Part shown: in pieces, positions 45,083 through 54,581 of the stretch
Layout of the letters: each line of letters opens with the position of its first letter
Position numbering within the stretch: position 1 is the stretch's first letter
Assembly: GCA_947492235.1 (NCBI GenBank)
Contig: CANLLZ010000001.1
Span: 1,178,001 to 1,242,000 of the forward strand
From: an uncultured Altererythrobacter sp.
Lineage (GTDB): Bacteria; Pseudomonadota; Alphaproteobacteria; Sphingomonadales; Sphingomonadaceae
Reading direction: 5' to 3'
Length of the DNA stretch: 64,000 bases
Made by a program: the position numbers and the translations under genes
The notes under the pieces: model-generated
What the model was told of the DNA's origin: nothing
The model's input: only the letters and a program-made list of their open reading frames with translations
Database searches by the model: none

Positions 45083-46981
45083 TCAGTTGCTGGGCTGGAT
45101 AAGCCCCAGTGACCGGTCCAGCATCATCAGCTGCCACAGCGCCCGGCTGTTGTCCGAGCGCCCACCAATGTGATCCTCTGCCAAGGTGGCGATACGATCC
45201 GTGTCAAACCAACCGGTTCGCGCCAAAACACCGCTTGTGGCAATCGCCCGCGCTTCCTTCGCCAGCGGCCCCCGGAACCATTGGGCGAGCGGTGTTACAA
45301 AGCCCATTTTTGACCGGTATAGGATGTCTTTGGGAAGATACCGCTCCATCGTGTGTTTGAGCAGATATTTGCCCTGTCTGCCCTTGATCCGGGCGCTGTG
45401 CGGCAGTCCAGCGGCAAATTCGATCAGGCGATGGTCGAGCAGCGGCTCGCGAGCCTCCAGACTCGTGGCCATACTGGTCCGGTCGACCTTGGTCAGAATG
45501 TCGCCCGGCATCCAGAACTTCAGGTCGGCATATTGCGCCCGGTCCAGCCCGCTTTGCGCAGGGGCGTTCTGCATCATTGCGATGAACGGCTGCTCCGCGC
45601 GGTAGTCGCCCAGCGAGCGCTGCATTGTGTCGGTATACAGCAGGGTGCGCTGTTCCGGAGCCATGGCGGACAGACCCCGCGCATACCCTTCCTCACCGCT
45701 CTGGGCGAGCGCCTGAAATGTCGACTTGGCACGCAGGAATTGCGGGGCCCAGTCCGCTTTGGGCCATACGCGTCCAAGCGTCCCGAACACCGGCCCGCGC
45801 AGACCTGCGGGAAGCAGAGACCGCGCCTGTTCTTCGCGTGCATGAAATACCTGCCTGCGATATCCGGCAAACGCCTCGTCCGCTCCGTCGCCGGACAATG
45901 CCACGGTGACATTCTCGCGCGCCAACTGGCACACCCGCCAAGTCGGCAGCGCTGACGCATCGGCAAAAGGCTCGTCGAACATCCCTGCCAGCGCATCCAG
46001 CGCGCCGAAATCATCGGGATCGACAATCCGCTCGCGGTGATCGGTAGCGAACAATTGGGCGACTTTCCGGGCGTGCGAAGTCTCGTCCAGCGCAGCAACG
46101 TCGAAACCGATGGAGCACGTATTCACCGGCGTGTTGCTGTTTTCCGCCATCAGCGCGACCACGCTGGAGGAATCGACGCCGCCTGAGAGAAAGGCGCCCA
46201 GCGGCACATCCGAAACCATCCGCGAAGTGACGCCTTCGCGTAGATGATGGAGTAGCTGAGCTGACAGATCAGCCTCGCTGCCCGTATGACGCCGGCTGAA
46301 ATCGACATCCCACCACTGCACCGGCTTGGCCGCAGGGGCATCATGACACAGCAGGCGGTAATGCCCGGCAGGCAGCTTCTCCACGCCGCGCAGGATCGAG
46401 CGGTGATCGGGCACGTATCCCCATGCGAGGTAATCCTCGACCGCCAGTGGATCGATATCCCGCCGCAGCAGCGGATGCGCCAGCAGCCCTTTAAGCTCAC
46501 TGGCAAAGGCCAAGCTTCCGTCGCTCAGTTCAGCGGTGAACAGCGGCTTCACGCCCAGCCTGTCGCGCGCCAGAAACAGCGTGTGGTCACCGTGATCGTA
46601 AAGCGCGAAAGCGAACATGCCGTTGAACCGGCGCAGGCAATCGGGGCCCCATTGCTGCCACGCGGCCAGAATGACTTCGGTGTCGCCTTGCGTCTGGAAT
46701 TGGGCCCCGCGCTCCGACAGCTCGGCGCGCAGTTCCTGAAAATTGTAGATCTCGCCATTGAAGACGATGGTCACCCGTCCGTCAGCCGAATGCATCGGCT
46801 GCGGGGAGCCTTCCAGATCGATGATCGACAGGCGGCGATGCCCCAGCCCGACCCCTTGTGCGGTCCACACTCCCGAACCGTCTGGCCCGCGATGGGCCAG
46901 CGCGTCGGTCATCTGACGCACGCGGGCCGGATCGACGGGCTTCGGCGTGCCGAGATGGAAGAGACCTGCAATGCCGCACAT
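45083..46981 (-). CDS. XrtA-associated asparagine synthase-like amidotransferase
   Basis: A 632-residue two-domain protein. The start is at ATG 46981 so that Cys2 (MCGIAGLFHLG) becomes the N-terminal nucleophile of the class II glutaminase domain; the open frame with 14 extra residues would block it. Glutaminase motifs are RGPDGSGVW, GHRRLSIIDLEG and IVFNGEIYNFQELR. The synthetase domain has PLGAFLSGGVDSSSVVALM (PP-loop SGGxDSS) and LSGDGADEAFAGYRRQ. In EPS/exosortase loci this family is thought to amidate or aminate a sugar or acid, but the substrate is not known. It is the last gene of the XrtA EPS operon. Confidence 0.93.
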   Translation of the reverse strand: MCGIAGLFHLGTPKPVDPARVRQMTDALAHRGPDGSGVWTAQGVGLGHRRLSIIDLEGSPQPMHSADGRVTIVFNGEIYNFQELRAELSERGAQFQTQGDTEVILAAWQQWGPDCLRRFNGMFAFALYDHGDHTLFLARDRLGVKPLFTAELSDGSLAFASELKGLLAHPLLRRDIDPLAVEDYLAWGYVPDHRSILRGVEKLPAGHYRLLCHDAPAAKPVQWWDVDFSRRHTGSEADLSAQLLHHLREGVTSRMVSDVPLGAFLSGGVDSSSVVALMAENSNTPVNTCSIGFDVAALDETSHARKVAQLFATDHRERIVDPDDFGALDALAGMFDEPFADASALPTWRVCQLARENVTVALSGDGADEAFAGYRRQVFHAREEQARSLLPAGLRGPVFGTLGRVWPKADWAPQFLRAKSTFQALAQSGEEGYARGLSAMAPEQRTLLYTDTMQRSLGDYRAEQPFIAMMQNAPAQSGLDRAQYADLKFWMPGDILTKVDRTSMATSLEAREPLLDHRLIEFAAGLPHSARIKGRQGKYLLKHTMERYLPKDILYRSKMGFVTPLAQWFRGPLAKEARAIATSGVLARTGWFDTDRIATLAEDHIGGRSDNSRALWQLMMLDRSLGLIQPSN

Positions 46982-46992
46982 GGGAATGCTCG

Positions 46993-48555
46993 CTAAGGCA
47001 CCGCGAGGAACTGGTCCATCCACGCGTCCTGCGGACCTGTGGACCGGCGAAACGCGTTGATAGCATCCAGAGCGGGCATTCCGTCGCGGTCCTCTGCCGA
47101 AACAATCAGCGTCAACGTCGGCCGGGGCGATAGCAAAAGCTTGTCGCGCATGGCTTCCAGGGTGAGCCGGGTGGCGCTCGCTGTGGTCACATCGCCGATA
47201 CGCCAGCTGGTTTCGGTCAGGCGGCGGATACTGCCGAGCGCGAACAGATAATCAGCCTTTGCATCAGCGCGAGGTTGGCCGCCGCGAAGCCAGCGCCAAT
47301 CGGTTTCGGGCATAAGCGCCCCCTCGCCCTGAGCGGCCGGGTCACGGCCATTGCCCTGCGCGGCATAGGCGGCGGCGAACACATCGACCCGCTGGCCTTG
47401 CGCATTGGTATAGCTGGCGAGCAGACGCTTATCAGCTCCGCTGGCGCGCGGTTCCCAATCAAGGGCCATGTCCGGCGAAACTTGTGTCCAGCCCGCCACT
47501 GCGGGGGCTTCGAACGTCTCGGGAAGGTCGGCTTCCAATTGCGACGCCAGAGCGCTCCAGATACCAAAACCCAGTACCAGCGCCGCAAAGCCGCCCGCGA
47601 TCGCCTTGGTGCCGCCCCGACCCTTCTCGAACACGTTGAACCACGGGGAACGGGCCAGCGCTTTCCCGTCGAGCCCCGGCTCTTCCGGATCGCGGTCAAA
47701 AAACCGCCAGCCTGCGCCAAGGATAAGAACAAGCACGATGGCGAAGAACACCCAGCCATAGAAAATGTGGTCGAACCCGGCCGCGAATTCGATGCCTTGC
47801 GACTGCGCGATGTAAATCGTGCCCCATGCCCGCACGCCATTGGCGATAACCGGTATGACGATGCAGGCCGCGATAAATGCAATCCGGCGCGACCAGCGCG
47901 TGAAGCAGGTTTGTGCAACAAGCACACCGAGGGCGATCATCGCGACGAGGAATTTAACTCCCGAGCACGCCTCGGCAACTTCGAACAGGCCTGCAGGCGT
48001 ATCGATAAACACTCCGTCGATCACGGCGGGAATGCCGCTGAGACGCGTAAGCCAGATGACGACATCCGCAGTGATCATTTGCAAGGTCGGCACCAGTTCG
48101 TCACCGAACGGCACGAGGAAGACCATATAGGCCAGCGGGAAAAATACGCCTGTGGCCACGCGGGGGCCGAGAATGGCAACCACGCTCATCTGTAGCGCAC
48201 CGACTGCGCCGGCTTGGGCCACGATATTCACGCCCGCCAATTCGCCGAGCAGCCATACGAACAGCGCTCCTGCGACCAGCACCAATCCAGGGAGCCATGC
48301 TTTCGGCTGGAGATGCGCGAGCTCTTCCCGCCTGACCCACACCAGCCACCCCACGATGACCGGTACGAACAGAATATGATTGTAGGTGGAGATGTTCCAC
48401 CACTGGATCGCCATTTCGACCCATGCCCGGGCAGTCAGAAGCATGAGCGCGGCCCATGCCAAAGCTAGCTGCGCGAGAGGCATCTTCCAAGCTACAGGCA
48501 AACGCGCACGCCAATTGCCACTGCGCACATTGTCGAGTGTTAGCTCAGGCGGCAT
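46993..48555 (-). CDS. xrtA: Exosortase A fused to EpsI domain
   Basis: A 520-residue membrane protease/transpeptidase. ATG 48555 gives MPPELTLDNVRSGNWRARLP and overlaps the glycosyltransferase gene by 11 bp. The exosortase part has about eight membrane helices, with catalytic Cys197 in EVAEACSGVKFL, Arg242 in NGVRAW and His263 in FDHIFYGW. After residue ~310 follows a single membrane helix and a C-terminal EpsI (DUF3485-like) domain (~340-515). Exosortases cleave and anchor PEP-CTERM proteins. No PEP-CTERM substrate gene is visible in the window, so its targets lie elsewhere. Confidence 0.95.
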   Translation of the reverse strand: MPPELTLDNVRSGNWRARLPVAWKMPLAQLALAWAALMLLTARAWVEMAIQWWNISTYNHILFVPVIVGWLVWVRREELAHLQPKAWLPGLVLVAGALFVWLLGELAGVNIVAQAGAVGALQMSVVAILGPRVATGVFFPLAYMVFLVPFGDELVPTLQMITADVVIWLTRLSGIPAVIDGVFIDTPAGLFEVAEACSGVKFLVAMIALGVLVAQTCFTRWSRRIAFIAACIVIPVIANGVRAWGTIYIAQSQGIEFAAGFDHIFYGWVFFAIVLVLILGAGWRFFDRDPEEPGLDGKALARSPWFNVFEKGRGGTKAIAGGFAALVLGFGIWSALASQLEADLPETFEAPAVAGWTQVSPDMALDWEPRASGADKRLLASYTNAQGQRVDVFAAAYAAQGNGRDPAAQGEGALMPETDWRWLRGGQPRADAKADYLFALGSIRRLTETSWRIGDVTTASATRLTLEAMRDKLLLSPRPTLTLIVSAEDRDGMPALDAINAFRRSTGPQDAWMDQFLAVP

Positions 48556-49762
48556 CGCGCATCGCTCCACCAACAATGTCGGACAGGGGGGCGAGCATGG
48601 CGTCCCAGCCCTGCTCCCGCATGACAAATTCACGGGCCCTTGCCGCCAGTTTGTCTGCCTCGGCGGAGCTTGCCTGCAAGCGCATTACCGCCTCCACGAT
48701 GGTATCATCGTCTGGCGCAATCACGAAGTGCTCGCCATCCACCGCATCGATCCCGGTTGCAGCCTCAGGCGAAAGAATGACCGGGCGCGCCATCGCCATC
48801 GCTTCCAGCACCTTGTTCTGGATACCCCGCGCAATCGTGAGCGGGGCGATGACCATATCGGCGGATTTGAGGAATGGCTTCACATCGGGAACTTCTCCCC
48901 AGATGCGGATACCCGGCTCGCCATCGCGCGCGGTGAGCGCAGCAACCGGGGCGCGACCGACACAATGGAAGACTGCATCGGGCAGAGCTTCCCGGATGCG
49001 CGGCATCAGCCCATCGATCATCCGCAGCGCAGCGTCGATATTCGGCGCGTAATCCATCTGCCCGGTGAAGACGAGATTGGGACCGGCGGTTTTTTCCAGC
49101 TCCGGCTGAACAGCAACCTTGGCCGGGTCGAAAGTGACCGTATCGATCCCGTTTCGCAGCGCGGTGATCCGCGCACGATCCGGACGCTCCATCCGCGAGG
49201 CAAGCAAAGCCGCTTCGTTGTCGCTGATCAGGATGGTGGTGTCGGCCCGGTGGGCAAGACGCTCTTCTTCGCGGGCCAGCAATACGCCTTCGCGCCGGTC
49301 GATAAAGGCGCGTGCACCGCCCTTCTCGCCATAGGCCTCGAACTTTGCAGAATCGACATCGCACAGATCAATGACCACGCGCCCGCGATAGTCAGCGGGA
49401 ACATACTGTCCCATCTGGCCCGAAAATACGAAGATAGCGTCGATCGCATGGCGGGCCAGCGTATCACGCACAAAACCATGCAAGCGCGCGTGATCGAAGG
49501 CCGTCAGGCTGACAGGCTTGCCGGAAAGCACCGCTTCGACACCTGCCAGTGGCAGCGGTTTGCTCCGTTTGATCAGGCAGTGGCTTGCCGCCACGGCAGC
49601 GAGCTCGCTCTCGGCCGCCATATCGGCCGCAGTTTCGCCGAAGGTCGCAACATGCACGCGGTGCTCTTTCGCCAGATGGCGCAGCAGATGGTGCGAGCGG
49701 ATCTTGTCTCCGCGATCGGGCGGAAACGGGATCCTGTGCGAGAGGAACAGGATATCGCCCAT
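48545..49762 (-). CDS. Glycosyltransferase, XrtA/PEP-CTERM system type
   Basis: A 405-residue GT-B enzyme starting at ATG 49762 (MGDILFLSHRIPFPPDRGDK). The N-terminal half has RGDKIRSHHLLRHLAKEHRVH and VVIDLCDVDSAKFEAYGE. The donor half has GPNLVFTGQMDYAPNIDA, VPDVKPFLKSADMVIAPL and GIQNKVLEAMAMARPVI, the GT4-like E(x7)E region. The layout corresponds to the sugar transferase family linked to exosortase EPS loci (TIGR03087 type, from memory). It likely adds a sugar to the lipid-linked repeat unit on the cytoplasmic face. It overlaps the FemAB gene by one base. Confidence 0.93.
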   Translation of the reverse strand: MGDILFLSHRIPFPPDRGDKIRSHHLLRHLAKEHRVHVATFGETAADMAAESELAAVAASHCLIKRSKPLPLAGVEAVLSGKPVSLTAFDHARLHGFVRDTLARHAIDAIFVFSGQMGQYVPADYRGRVVIDLCDVDSAKFEAYGEKGGARAFIDRREGVLLAREEERLAHRADTTILISDNEAALLASRMERPDRARITALRNGIDTVTFDPAKVAVQPELEKTAGPNLVFTGQMDYAPNIDAALRMIDGLMPRIREALPDAVFHCVGRAPVAALTARDGEPGIRIWGEVPDVKPFLKSADMVIAPLTIARGIQNKVLEAMAMARPVILSPEAATGIDAVDGEHFVIAPDDDTIVEAVMRLQASSAEADKLAARAREFVMREQGWDAMLAPLSDIVGGAMRDAA

Positions 49763-50826
49763 CAGGCGAGCCCGCGAGCGATGGGTGGCCCAATGAGATT
49801 GGCGATCGGCACAGGAAGTTTCTTCCACAGCGCGATCTTGCGCTGATAGGCATCGCTGGTGGGATCGACGTCGCGTGCTTCCACACCGTCGGCAGACCAG
49901 CTGGAATAGCTCAGAGGTTCAGGCTCGAAGCCCCAGTTCTTCTTGAACGCATAGGGTCCACTACCCGTTTTACTGCGCCCGAAATCGAACGCGATGCAGC
50001 CCCTGCGGCGAGCGTGGCACATCAGCTCGTAATACATCACTTCGTTGGCGCGCAGAGTACGGGCATCCCACACTCCGCCGCCCCAATAGGGCATCACATC
50101 ACCGCGATGATAGAGCGACAGGACGCTGGAGACTGGCCGATCCCCGTCCCACACGGTCAGAATGTCGGCGTCGTCTTCGAATGCATCCAGCACCGCATCG
50201 AACAGGCTGCGCGGGAAGACCGGCGTGCCCAGATTGCGGACGCTTTCCGAATAGCAAGCGTAGTGAGCAGCGCGGTCGGACTCCGTGACGCCAGTCGTGA
50301 TCCGCAGCTCGTTCTTCAGGCCCTTGCGCACTTCGGCACGCGCCTTGCGCGGAATGGCCAGCAATTGCGCCTCATCATCCTGCGCAAGCTCGCTGCGGAA
50401 ACCGCAATGGCTGTCGGTCTGGACACTCCAATCTTCGGGAGCATCGCCGCCGCGCAATTCGACGGAGGCATAGGACCGGCGCGCCGCCAGTTCCTGAGCT
50501 GCGCGGGCAAGGCGTTTGCCGGTGCGGGGATCGCTTGCAACAATTCCGCCATCGACAGCAAAACCACTGGAGGCAAGCGCGCTCGGAAAGAGCGGAGAAT
50601 GCACTTCGGTAAGCGGCAGCCAACCGGTCATTGTTCCGCCCCGCTCAGCAATCAGGCCCAAGGCCTTCTGCCCGGTCCCGCGCTCCACTGCGCAAAGCCA
50701 GCGCGGCAGATGAAACGGCGATGCACCATGCGAAAACACAAACTGCTCGATCCGCGCAGCCTCGCCCGGATCGGACAAGTCCGCCAGCATCACGGTTTCC
50801 TCACACAGACCGAAAGGCGCATTCAT
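49762..50826 (-). CDS. FemAB-like protein of the XrtA system
   Basis: A 354-residue GNAT-superfamily double-domain protein, starting at ATG 50826 (MNAPFGLCEETVMLADLSDP). Segments are LPRWLCAVERGTGQKALGLIA, IPRKARAEVRKGLKNELRIT, VSSVLSLYHRGDVMPYWGGGVWDAR and CIAFDFGRSKTGSGPYAFKKNWGFEPEPL. The last is the characteristic end of the FemAB/BioF2 family found in exosortase loci. FemAB enzymes add amino acids or acyl groups; the acceptor here is unknown. The start overlaps the deacetylase stop by 4 bp. Confidence 0.92.
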   Translation of the reverse strand: MNAPFGLCEETVMLADLSDPGEAARIEQFVFSHGASPFHLPRWLCAVERGTGQKALGLIAERGGTMTGWLPLTEVHSPLFPSALASSGFAVDGGIVASDPRTGKRLARAAQELAARRSYASVELRGGDAPEDWSVQTDSHCGFRSELAQDDEAQLLAIPRKARAEVRKGLKNELRITTGVTESDRAAHYACYSESVRNLGTPVFPRSLFDAVLDAFEDDADILTVWDGDRPVSSVLSLYHRGDVMPYWGGGVWDARTLRANEVMYYELMCHARRRGCIAFDFGRSKTGSGPYAFKKNWGFEPEPLSYSSWSADGVEARDVDPTSDAYQRKIALWKKLPVPIANLIGPPIARGLA

Positions 50827-51710
50827 GCTGCCAGCTCCTTTGCGAGCGGCGCTTGACGGTGTGCCAGCATGTCCATGCGGCCCCACTCGAACTCATGCAC
50901 CAGCTCGCCAAGCTTGCCCGCCATCTTGTCCAGATTGGTGTAGTGGCGCAGGCGCGACTTCACCGGAGCATTCTCGACACGCGGCTGGTTTGGATCGATT
51001 TCCCACGGGTGGAAATAGAAGATCGCCGGGCGTTCTTCGCGCCGATTGACCTGCCGGATCGCCCAGCGGCTGAACGCATAGGGGAGCACGCGGAAAAACC
51101 CGCCCCCGCCTGCCGCCACGCGCTTGCCACCCAGAATAGCCGTGGTCACCGGAATCTCGATCAGGTCCGACCATGGCAGCGGGCGGAACGCAAACCGGGG
51201 CGCCTCGCGCCAGCCATAATGGTCATGTGTTATCGGCGCGACGCTGGAGGAATAGGCATAGCCCTGCTCAGCCAGCTCCATATAGGCCCACGGCGTGCGC
51301 TGATCGATGGAGAAGCTGGGCGCGCGGTAGCCGGTAATCCGCTGGCCTGATGCATCTTCCAAAATCATCCGCGCCAGTTTTAGATCGCCAGCAAACTGCT
51401 TGCGGTCGAAAGTGAACACGCGTGCGTGGTCATATCCGTGGCTGGCCAGTTCATGACCGCGCTCGACAATGCGCCGCATCAGCGGGCCGTTGCGTTTTGC
51501 GACCCAGCCCAGCGTGAAAAACGTCGCTTTCACATCGGCAGCATCGAACAGGTCCAGAATGCGCAGGACATTGTCCTCCACCCGGCTGGCAAGACTGTCC
51601 CACTCGCCGCGTTCAATCACATTTTCGAATGCGCCGACCTGAAACCAGTCCTCGACATCGACAGACAATCCGTTGACGATGCGGGGCTTATTGAGAGCAA
51701 CTGCCTGCAT
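50823..51710 (-). CDS. XrtA-associated polysaccharide deacetylase
   Basis: A 295-residue NodB-type deacetylase. The metal-binding Asp pair is in VNGLSVDVEDWFQVGAFEN, the His motif in HELASHGYDHARVFTFDRK, and GYRAPSFSIDQRTPW and RPAIFYFHPWEIDPNQPR complete the family signature. It probably removes N-acetyl groups from EPS sugars. No signal peptide is visible, as is usual for this exosortase-linked subfamily, so a cytoplasmic substrate is possible. It ends overlapping the FemAB gene. Confidence 0.95.
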   Translation of the reverse strand: MQAVALNKPRIVNGLSVDVEDWFQVGAFENVIERGEWDSLASRVEDNVLRILDLFDAADVKATFFTLGWVAKRNGPLMRRIVERGHELASHGYDHARVFTFDRKQFAGDLKLARMILEDASGQRITGYRAPSFSIDQRTPWAYMELAEQGYAYSSSVAPITHDHYGWREAPRFAFRPLPWSDLIEIPVTTAILGGKRVAAGGGGFFRVLPYAFSRWAIRQVNRREERPAIFYFHPWEIDPNQPRVENAPVKSRLRHYTNLDKMAGKLGELVHEFEWGRMDMLAHRQAPLAKELAA

Positions 51711-51731
51711 GGAAATCTGGACCTTCCCGGA

Positions 51732-52853
51732 CTAGGCGGCGCGGCGATCGTCGCGTTCCATCCATTCGATCAGAATGGTGAGAACGTGGCGAACCGATTG
51801 CTCCTGCTCGTCGACCCGGGCCTCCAGAGCGGCAATCCGGTGCGACAGATCGGCGGGCACAGCGGGCGCATCGGCCAGCTCGACCACGGCCTGTTGCAAT
51901 TCGGCAATCTGTGCATCGCGCGACGCGAGCATGGCTTCGACCTGATCCACATCCACACGCGGGGCGTGGTTGAGCGGTGCAGGCGCAGAGACCGCAGGCT
52001 CGGGCTTGGCCATCGGTTTCGGAGCAGCCGCCGGGAACGTGCTGTCGCTGACCATTTCTTCCATCACGGAAGACAGCATGGACGCATCGATCCGGGTGCG
52101 CTGCTCCACTGCGCCCAGCAGCAATAGCCGCGTGACGATCTGGTTGACCCGGCGCGGGATACCGCCCGTGGCCTGATACAGCTCTGCATAGACACGCTGA
52201 TCGAAAGCAGGATTGCCTTCCCACCCGACACATTTCAGGCGGTGTTCGACATAAGGCTGCAATTCGGCAGGCTCCATCGCATCCAGATGATGCGCGGCAA
52301 TGACCCGCTGGCGCAGCTGCTCCAGCTCCTCATGGTTTGCCAGCGTGGCTTTGAATTCCGGCTGACCCAGCAGCAGCAATTGCAGCAACGGATGGCTGCC
52401 CAGCTGAAAGTTGGAAAGCATCCGCAGCTCTTCCAGCGCTTCCACCGAAAGGTTCTGCGATTCGTCCACCGTCAGCAGACACCGGCGACCGGCGCGCGCT
52501 TCCTCGTGCAGAAATTCCTCGATCGCACCCAGCGCGCTGGCCTTGTCATGCCCATCAATGTCGAGGCCGAAGCTCTGCGCCACAACGTGGACCAGCTCTT
52601 CCCCGTCGAGATTGCTGGTGACCACTTGGCCGACAGTCAGACGCTCCGGGTCCACCTTGTTCATCAAATGCGCGACCAGCGTGGATTTACCCGCGCCAAC
52701 CTCGCCCGTGATGACGATGAAGCCTTCACCCTGAGCCATGCCATAGCCGAGATAGGACAGCGCCTTGCGGTGCGTCACGCTCTCGAAATAGAAGGCCGGG
52801 TCCGGCGTGAGCTGGAATGGTCGTGCCGTCAGGCCGTAAAAGTCATCGAACAT
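51732..52853 (-). CDS. XrtA-associated AAA ATPase
   Basis: A 373-residue protein of the ExeA/GspA-type ATPase family. MFDDFYGLTARPFQLTPDP is the typical start, FIVITGEVGAGKSTLVAHLM is the Walker A motif, and CLLTVDESQNLSVEALEELRML the Walker B motif. TGGIPRRVNQIVTRLLLLG is the sensor-2 region. The C-terminal ~110 residues are Pro/Ala-rich then coiled coil (RIAALEARVDEQEQSVRHVL). Such ATPases accompany exosortase EPS loci and may act in EPS assembly. It sits between the barrel gene and the deacetylase. Confidence 0.94.
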   Translation of the reverse strand: MFDDFYGLTARPFQLTPDPAFYFESVTHRKALSYLGYGMAQGEGFIVITGEVGAGKSTLVAHLMNKVDPERLTVGQVVTSNLDGEELVHVVAQSFGLDIDGHDKASALGAIEEFLHEEARAGRRCLLTVDESQNLSVEALEELRMLSNFQLGSHPLLQLLLLGQPEFKATLANHEELEQLRQRVIAAHHLDAMEPAELQPYVEHRLKCVGWEGNPAFDQRVYAELYQATGGIPRRVNQIVTRLLLLGAVEQRTRIDASMLSSVMEEMVSDSTFPAAAPKPMAKPEPAVSAPAPLNHAPRVDVDQVEAMLASRDAQIAELQQAVVELADAPAVPADLSHRIAALEARVDEQEQSVRHVLTILIEWMERDDRRAA

Positions 52854-52866
52854 ATCTGTTCCCCGA

Positions 52867-54570
52867 TCAGAAGTCGTAGCGCAGGCCGAACAGGGCGGAG
52901 GCGGTCGTCAGATCCTCCGCTGCCAATTCGCTGTCGAGATGATCCACAGCCACCGCAGCGCGGGCCGAGAGGCCCTGCCAGATGTTGCGGTTGTACGATG
53001 CGGCTGCGCCCAGAACTGTCGCGTCGCCGCCCAGTCCGGTGCCGTTGTCGATGTAATTGACATAGGCATTAGTGTTGAACCCGGCGTTCCGGCCGATCGG
53101 TCCGCTCACGAATGCCGTGGCGTAGTAGTTCTCGTCGGTCAGGCCATCGGCGGCTGCCAGAACCGTGTTCGGCGCGGCCAGGAAGGTCCGGCGATCATAG
53201 CCAAGCCCCACCCCAGCACTGAGCCGCCCAAGCTGGCGCGAGTAGTTCGCTGCCACACCGCGGCTGCGATAGACCGAGCTGCGGATCGAGCCGAGCGCGC
53301 CGTTGAGGCACCCTCCGCCCTCTGCGCCCGAGGTACAGCCGTTGAAGTCACCCGTGAGCGGATTGCGTCCGGCGGTGAAGTCGGTCGACACTGCGGCCAG
53401 CGAGTTGGTCAGCTGACCACCAAAGCCGACAAGCGAGTCGTAGACGGAAACGCCGAGCGAGCTGCGCGAATCCGGCGCATAGGCGAAGGTACCGTAGTAG
53501 GTATCGCTGTCATAGCGGCGACCATAGGAGGCCGTCAGCGAGGTGCGCGAAGACGGACGCCAGACCACGCCGACATCCCAGATCAACCCGTCTGTTTCGA
53601 AGGCGATCTGGCGCGGAGCGTTGCCGTCGGTGACGAAACGTCCGCTGGAATCGACGATCGGATTGCCATCGACGTCGCGGGCGACATCGCGGCTGGACAC
53701 CTCGACGTCTTCATAGCCGATCCCGCCGGTAACCGCGAAGGACGGCGTCAGCGGGACGGTCACGCCCGCACGTACATTCAGATCGCGCACGCGTTGGTCG
53801 AGATTGGAAATGTCTTCCTGATAGGCGCCGCCGGAAACAGCGAGGCCGACCGGCAACACATCAGCAGGCTTCAGCGCGACACTGGCCGTGGCCGAGTGCA
53901 CCGTGCTGTCATCAAAGATATCGACCGGAGCCCCTGCCCCGTCGAGAGGAACGACATCCGGCCCTTCGACACGGTTGTAGCCGAAAAGATATTGGGCAGA
54001 GACTTGCGCTGCGCCTACCTGCGTGGCGAGCGTTGGCCCGGCATACACAGAGTAGATCTCGCTTTCGGTGTCTTCGCCGATCCCTTCGATCGAATTAAAG
54101 GTCGAGGAACCGCTCTGGCCAACGCTGGTCCGTGCGGCCAGGGCACCGGCTTCCACCGTCAGCACCTGAGGCACGACCGAAGTGTAGCCGCGCGCAATGC
54201 CGGTGATGGTGTCGCTGTCTACAGCAGCATCGCCGTATCCGATATTGCGCTCGTAGCGCACCGAGACAGAGCCGCCATTGTTGCGGCCCTGAACCGATGC
54301 ATCGACGCCTGCTGCAAGCTGCGTATAGGTGACGGTATCGCTGCCCGGCGATATCTCCTGCAGGACAACCTGGCTGGCCTCGATATAGGGCGTGATACGC
54401 GCGCGCTGCCGGGTGTTTTCCGGCTCGGCGCGGCCGCCAAAGGGCTCGGCAGACTGGCTCGAGCCGCCGCCACCACCGGTGACTTCGTCATTGCCATAAT
54501 ATTGCGCTTGCGCGGTGGCCGGAATGGCCAGAGCAACAATCGCGGCGGAAAGCATGAATTGGGCGCGCAT
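52867..54570 (-). CDS. XrtA-system outer-membrane beta-barrel protein
   Basis: A 567-residue protein. Start ATG 54570 follows the GAGGGGA ribosome-binding site; a GTG five codons upstream lies within that site. A signal peptide (residues 1-23, ending AQAQ) precedes a Gly/Ser linker and a long alternating hydrophobic/polar beta pattern with many aromatic girdle residues. The last residues (TTASALFGLRYDF) end in Phe, as outer-membrane barrels do for BamA recognition. The family accompanies exosortase EPS loci (TIGR03016 type, from memory) and may form the outer-membrane exit for the polymer. Confidence 0.92.
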   Translation of the reverse strand: MRAQFMLSAAIVALAIPATAQAQYYGNDEVTGGGGGSSQSAEPFGGRAEPENTRQRARITPYIEASQVVLQEISPGSDTVTYTQLAAGVDASVQGRNNGGSVSVRYERNIGYGDAAVDSDTITGIARGYTSVVPQVLTVEAGALAARTSVGQSGSSTFNSIEGIGEDTESEIYSVYAGPTLATQVGAAQVSAQYLFGYNRVEGPDVVPLDGAGAPVDIFDDSTVHSATASVALKPADVLPVGLAVSGGAYQEDISNLDQRVRDLNVRAGVTVPLTPSFAVTGGIGYEDVEVSSRDVARDVDGNPIVDSSGRFVTDGNAPRQIAFETDGLIWDVGVVWRPSSRTSLTASYGRRYDSDTYYGTFAYAPDSRSSLGVSVYDSLVGFGGQLTNSLAAVSTDFTAGRNPLTGDFNGCTSGAEGGGCLNGALGSIRSSVYRSRGVAANYSRQLGRLSAGVGLGYDRRTFLAAPNTVLAAADGLTDENYYATAFVSGPIGRNAGFNTNAYVNYIDNGTGLGGDATVLGAAASYNRNIWQGLSARAAVAVDHLDSELAAEDLTTASALFGLRYDF

Positions 54571-54581
54571 TATTCGTCCCC